Assembly: GCA_945859605.1 (NCBI GenBank)
Contig: OX243822.1
Location: 26,248,185-26,312,184 of the forward strand
Length of the DNA stretch: 64,000 nucleotides
Reading direction: 5' to 3'
Source: Lumbricus rubellus
Lineage: Eukaryota; Annelida; Clitellata; Crassiclitellata; Lumbricidae
The notes under the pieces were generated by a model. That model saw only the letters and a list, made by a program, of their open reading frames with translations. It ran no database searches and was not told where the DNA came from. The first letter of the stretch is position 1; the number at the start of each line of letters is the position of its first letter. Below, piece after piece: positions 61,370 through 64,000 of this stretch. Both the position numbers and the translations under genes were made by a program.

Positions 61370-62815
61370 TCCACATGCTACTAAACAGAAACATTCGGTA
61401 GACATCGGATTTCAAATACTTGGCAACAACGACATTGTATGGTGGGGTATTTCTGGGGAGGGGCGCTGGGGTGCGGCAGCGTGTATGGCATTCTTTGGAG
61501 GTGGGGTGGGGGTAAAATGTCTCTTGCGGTCAGTTACGGTCGGACGTTTATGGCTGCGGTCCTACAATAGGGCCAAACAATTCTCCTTTTGAAATAGAAA
61601 CCAGAGGCTTGTTGCCCAGCTGGACACCTCCCGTAGTCAATATGTTGTCCAGTGCGGCAGATATATGACCTTCGACCCCCGTTCATTCCGTCGATGCAAG
61701 TCAGGGAGTGGTGTGGGGGGGGAGGGTTGCCGGGGTCATGGGAGTCAAATGCACCCAGAGGGAAGAACAATTTGGTCCGTCTACACCTTTTAATCAGATG
61801 GCAGCTGAGGGGGAAAGTTTGTAGATGAACCCTCGCCCTGATTAGTGAACCACCTTCTCTTCCCCTCTCCTATGATGATGCCGGGTCCCAAGGCTAGACG
61901 ATGGAGGAGGGCGACGATAATTATCTTTGATATGACACAGTGTCGTTTAATGACAACAAAATCAATGCAAACCAATTCACAAAATCTTTGTTGTGCCTGG
62001 TGTCTGTGAGCTATTCCAACCATAGTTGTTTAAAACGGTTTTGTTCGTTTTTTATTCGCTCCCAAAAATCGTCGTTTTTTTGGTTTTTTATTTTTTCCAT
62101 CGTTTTATTCCGTTTTTTTATTTTTTATGTAAAGCTATTTATTAATTTTCTGTCTCTTGTTATTTTCCTTAATTTTATTTTTTCTGATATTCCTTACGTT
62201 TTCAGCCTATTCCCAAGGATTCAGCTAACCGGTGTCATTGTTTAATTGTATAACGGCATCATTTAAGAGATACGTGTAGTAAGTAAACAAGGGTTTTAAG
62301 TTTAAAATGCAGTTTAAGATGCAAAAAGTCATATTATTTTCCGTTTCCGTTTTTTTGTGGTTTTTTCGTTTTTTTATTTTTTCCGAATAAAACGACGTTT
62401 TATTCGGTTTTTTATTCCGTTTCCATTGTTTTTTACATCTATGATTCCAACTAAATCTCATCTAATCTAATTGCCTCTATTGCGCAGCAAAGGTTGTCTT
62501 TCTCCATCTTTTTCTCGCCTCAAATCGTGCCTTTTTCTGGGTCGATCACACTGGGAGTGCATCTGAAAGGCTTTTGCTGAGAGAAGCGCTTTATAAATGC
62601 CATTAAATGGCCATATACAATGCAATGCAATACAATTGTTTATACTGGCATGCTGATGTTAAAATTTTGCTGCGAGTCACGTAGGACACAGAGAGAGAGA
62701 GGTCTACGAATATTGTCAATTGGCCAGAAAGCCAAGTCCTGACTTTTACTTTTGAACTTTTTATAAGTGCGCACAGCGAGAGGCGCTATATAATTCATTC
62801 CATGTATGTTGTTTT
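61370..62815. other. Intronic DNA, no gene recognised
   Basis: G-rich stretches at 61440-61530, a copy of the CCAGTCCCAAGC-type repeat near 61885-61945, and T-rich CGTTTTTTTATTCC-like repeats (62045-62130 and 62335-62430). Confidence 0.4.
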
Positions 62816-62819
62816 CCAG

Positions 62820-63073
62820 CCGAGGGCAATCTTTCCACTCCAGTTGACTCCACCGACCACCCCCACCGAACCCCCTACGGCTACGAATGCCAGCTGTTCA
62901 CCACTTCCAATCGACCCCGGTGCGTGGATCGGCTGCACCAGGGCTGTGACGTCAATCCGGTCCACACGATACGTCAGTGCAACCTCTTCCGTATCGACGG
63001 AAAGACTGGATCCGTCATCTTTTCCATGAACCCGACGCTATCCACCAGCTGTACCAGCTTCGAAGTTCTACAG
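62820..63073 (+). CDS. NHS-like actin-remodelling regulator, coding exon 2
   Basis: 254 nt (2 nt completing a codon, then 84 codons), bounded by TTTTCCAG upstream and CTACAG|GTAAGT downstream. The acceptor phase matches the donor at 49463, and the donor is phase 0. The sequence includes NRPRCVDRLHQGCDVNPV and IRQCNLFRIDGK. These align with the conserved NHS/NHSL block in which RPPCVEDLHRQA is followed by RECDKLRRDG, so this is the continuation of the gene begun at 49184. Codon usage is GC-richer than the flanking intron. The serine-rich phosphoprotein body and the conserved C-terminal motifs of the family must lie beyond the window. Confidence 0.82.
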
Positions 63074-63179
63074 GTAAGTTGTAGAAGTGGAGAGTCCTCC
63101 GAGTTATCGTCGTAATATTAGACTGGTAATTTCTATAGCGCCGCTTGGCTACTTAGCGCAGGTACCAGGTTGCTACCAG

Positions 63180-63310
63180 GTGCTACGTAATTTATTTTAT
63201 ATTTATTTATTTATTTCGGAAATTTATATAGCACCTCTTCAAGGTAAGCTACTCAGAAGCGCTCCTGGCCCAACCACGACTAACTAAAACAGTTTTTTGG
63301 GTTCTTAAGG
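63180..63310 (+). repeat. AGCGC hairpin-type retroposon tail
   Basis: TTTATATAGCACCTCTTCAA then CTACTCAGAAGCGCTC, a copy of the repeat at 59555-59725, in intron 2. Confidence 0.6.
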
Positions 63311-64000
63311 AACAGAGCGGAGAGATGTAAGGTTTTTTTTCCCAGAGAATGACATGGAGATCTACGTCCAAAAGTGTTTTGGCATGGTCAGTATAGCGAG
63401 CAAGTCAGTGTAAATGCTGTGGTTAAAAATAGCCCTTGCCATGGTTGTTGCATGCCCTACCACAAGACAGTCAGAATTTTTGCCCTGTGAGAATTTATTT
63501 GTGACTTAAATTGCTCCATCATTACCATGGCAAAGTGTATGACTGCCATGTGAGCGAATATAGCTGGAAGCGATCCCGTATCCGTGCGCTCTTCATGCCA
63601 AAGTGTTTACTATATAACCATAAACTCCTCCCATAACATTTGAGAGGAACAATGGAGTGATCGTGGATTCGACGAGGACAATAGAGATACTTTTTCGCAA
63701 CCATCGCCGCCAGCTGATGTACGTCAAGAACTGATGGTGATAATAATAATGATGATGAATGGCAAAAATGTAAAAGCTGCTTTGGGTATCTGTTGGAGAC
63801 AGCAGGTGTTAAGGTACGACGTATTCAATGAACTTCACATATAACAATACGCTACAACAATGCCAGCTAACACCAATGCACGGAACACACGTAGTCCGAG
63901 CACGTTGAGAGCGTGCTCCGAGTTCGCTCAGAGCCATTTGAGGAAGACCGTTCAGTGTGAGTCGATTTGCAAATGCTCGCCGCCGCTCGAAGGCATAAGT
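63311..64000. other. Intronic DNA, no gene recognised
   Basis: No exon, RNA or complete mobile element is recognised up to the window end. Confidence 0.4.

Overview
The window is intron-rich, repeat-dense genomic DNA of a bilaterian animal, probably a marine invertebrate; the exact group cannot be fixed from sequence. Host coding sequence is sparse. It consists of one complexin-like exon on the minus strand (5078-5247) and two phase-compatible exons of a Nance-Horan-syndrome-like (NHS/NHSL, WAVE-homology) gene on the plus strand (49184-49463 and 62820-63073), separated by a 13.4 kb intron. A CpG-rich segment at 26.3-26.6 kb with adjacent YY1-like and NRF1-like sites looks like a host promoter.

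The dominant object is a nearly complete Polinton/Maverick (adintovirus-like) element at 31266-47183. It begins AG and ends CT, has terminal inverted repeats, and is flanked by a perfect 6-bp target duplication (TTCGTT). From left to right it carries, on the minus strand, two fibre paralogues, an adenain-type cysteine protease, a protein-primed type B DNA polymerase, a SAP-like DNA-binding protein, the major capsid protein, two small membrane-active capsid cement proteins with protease-site motifs, a conserved hypothetical, a dUTPase-like protein, a penton-like minor capsid protein and an A32/FtsK-type packaging ATPase. Then, divergently across only 20 bp, come a zinc-ribbon/phospholipase A2 protein and a chromodomain integrase on the plus strand. 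Almost every gene has an AT-rich TATAAA-like box touching its ATG. The integrase is broken by an 842-bp hAT element with a perfect 8-bp duplication. Its frame has no ATG ahead of the catalytic core, but overlaps the preceding gene exactly at an A AAA AAC slippery heptamer. The two fibre genes share a nearly identical N-terminal anchor and carry different heads (C1q/TNF-like versus F5/8C-discoidin-like).

A second notable element is a young LTR retrotransposon at 19310-22999. It has two apparently identical 473-bp LTRs, a tRNA-Pro primer binding site and a single 777-codon orphan ORF, with no recognisable protease, reverse transcriptase or integrase. It is inserted in a CATA microsatellite.

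The rest is a dense mix of other elements: about ten copies of a tRNA-derived SINE whose 3' hairpin also ends a LINE fragment at 15.4 kb; a Helitron (12789-13247); a Tc1/mariner element with a decayed transposase (13754-14975); several hAT miniature elements with 8-bp duplications; other MITEs; a tandem segmental duplication (17.7-18.9 kb); and very long microsatellites (CATA, CAGA, CA, GAT/GGT, CTC). Most short open frames in the window are microsatellite artefacts. No rRNA genes, CRISPR arrays or convincing functional tRNA genes were seen.
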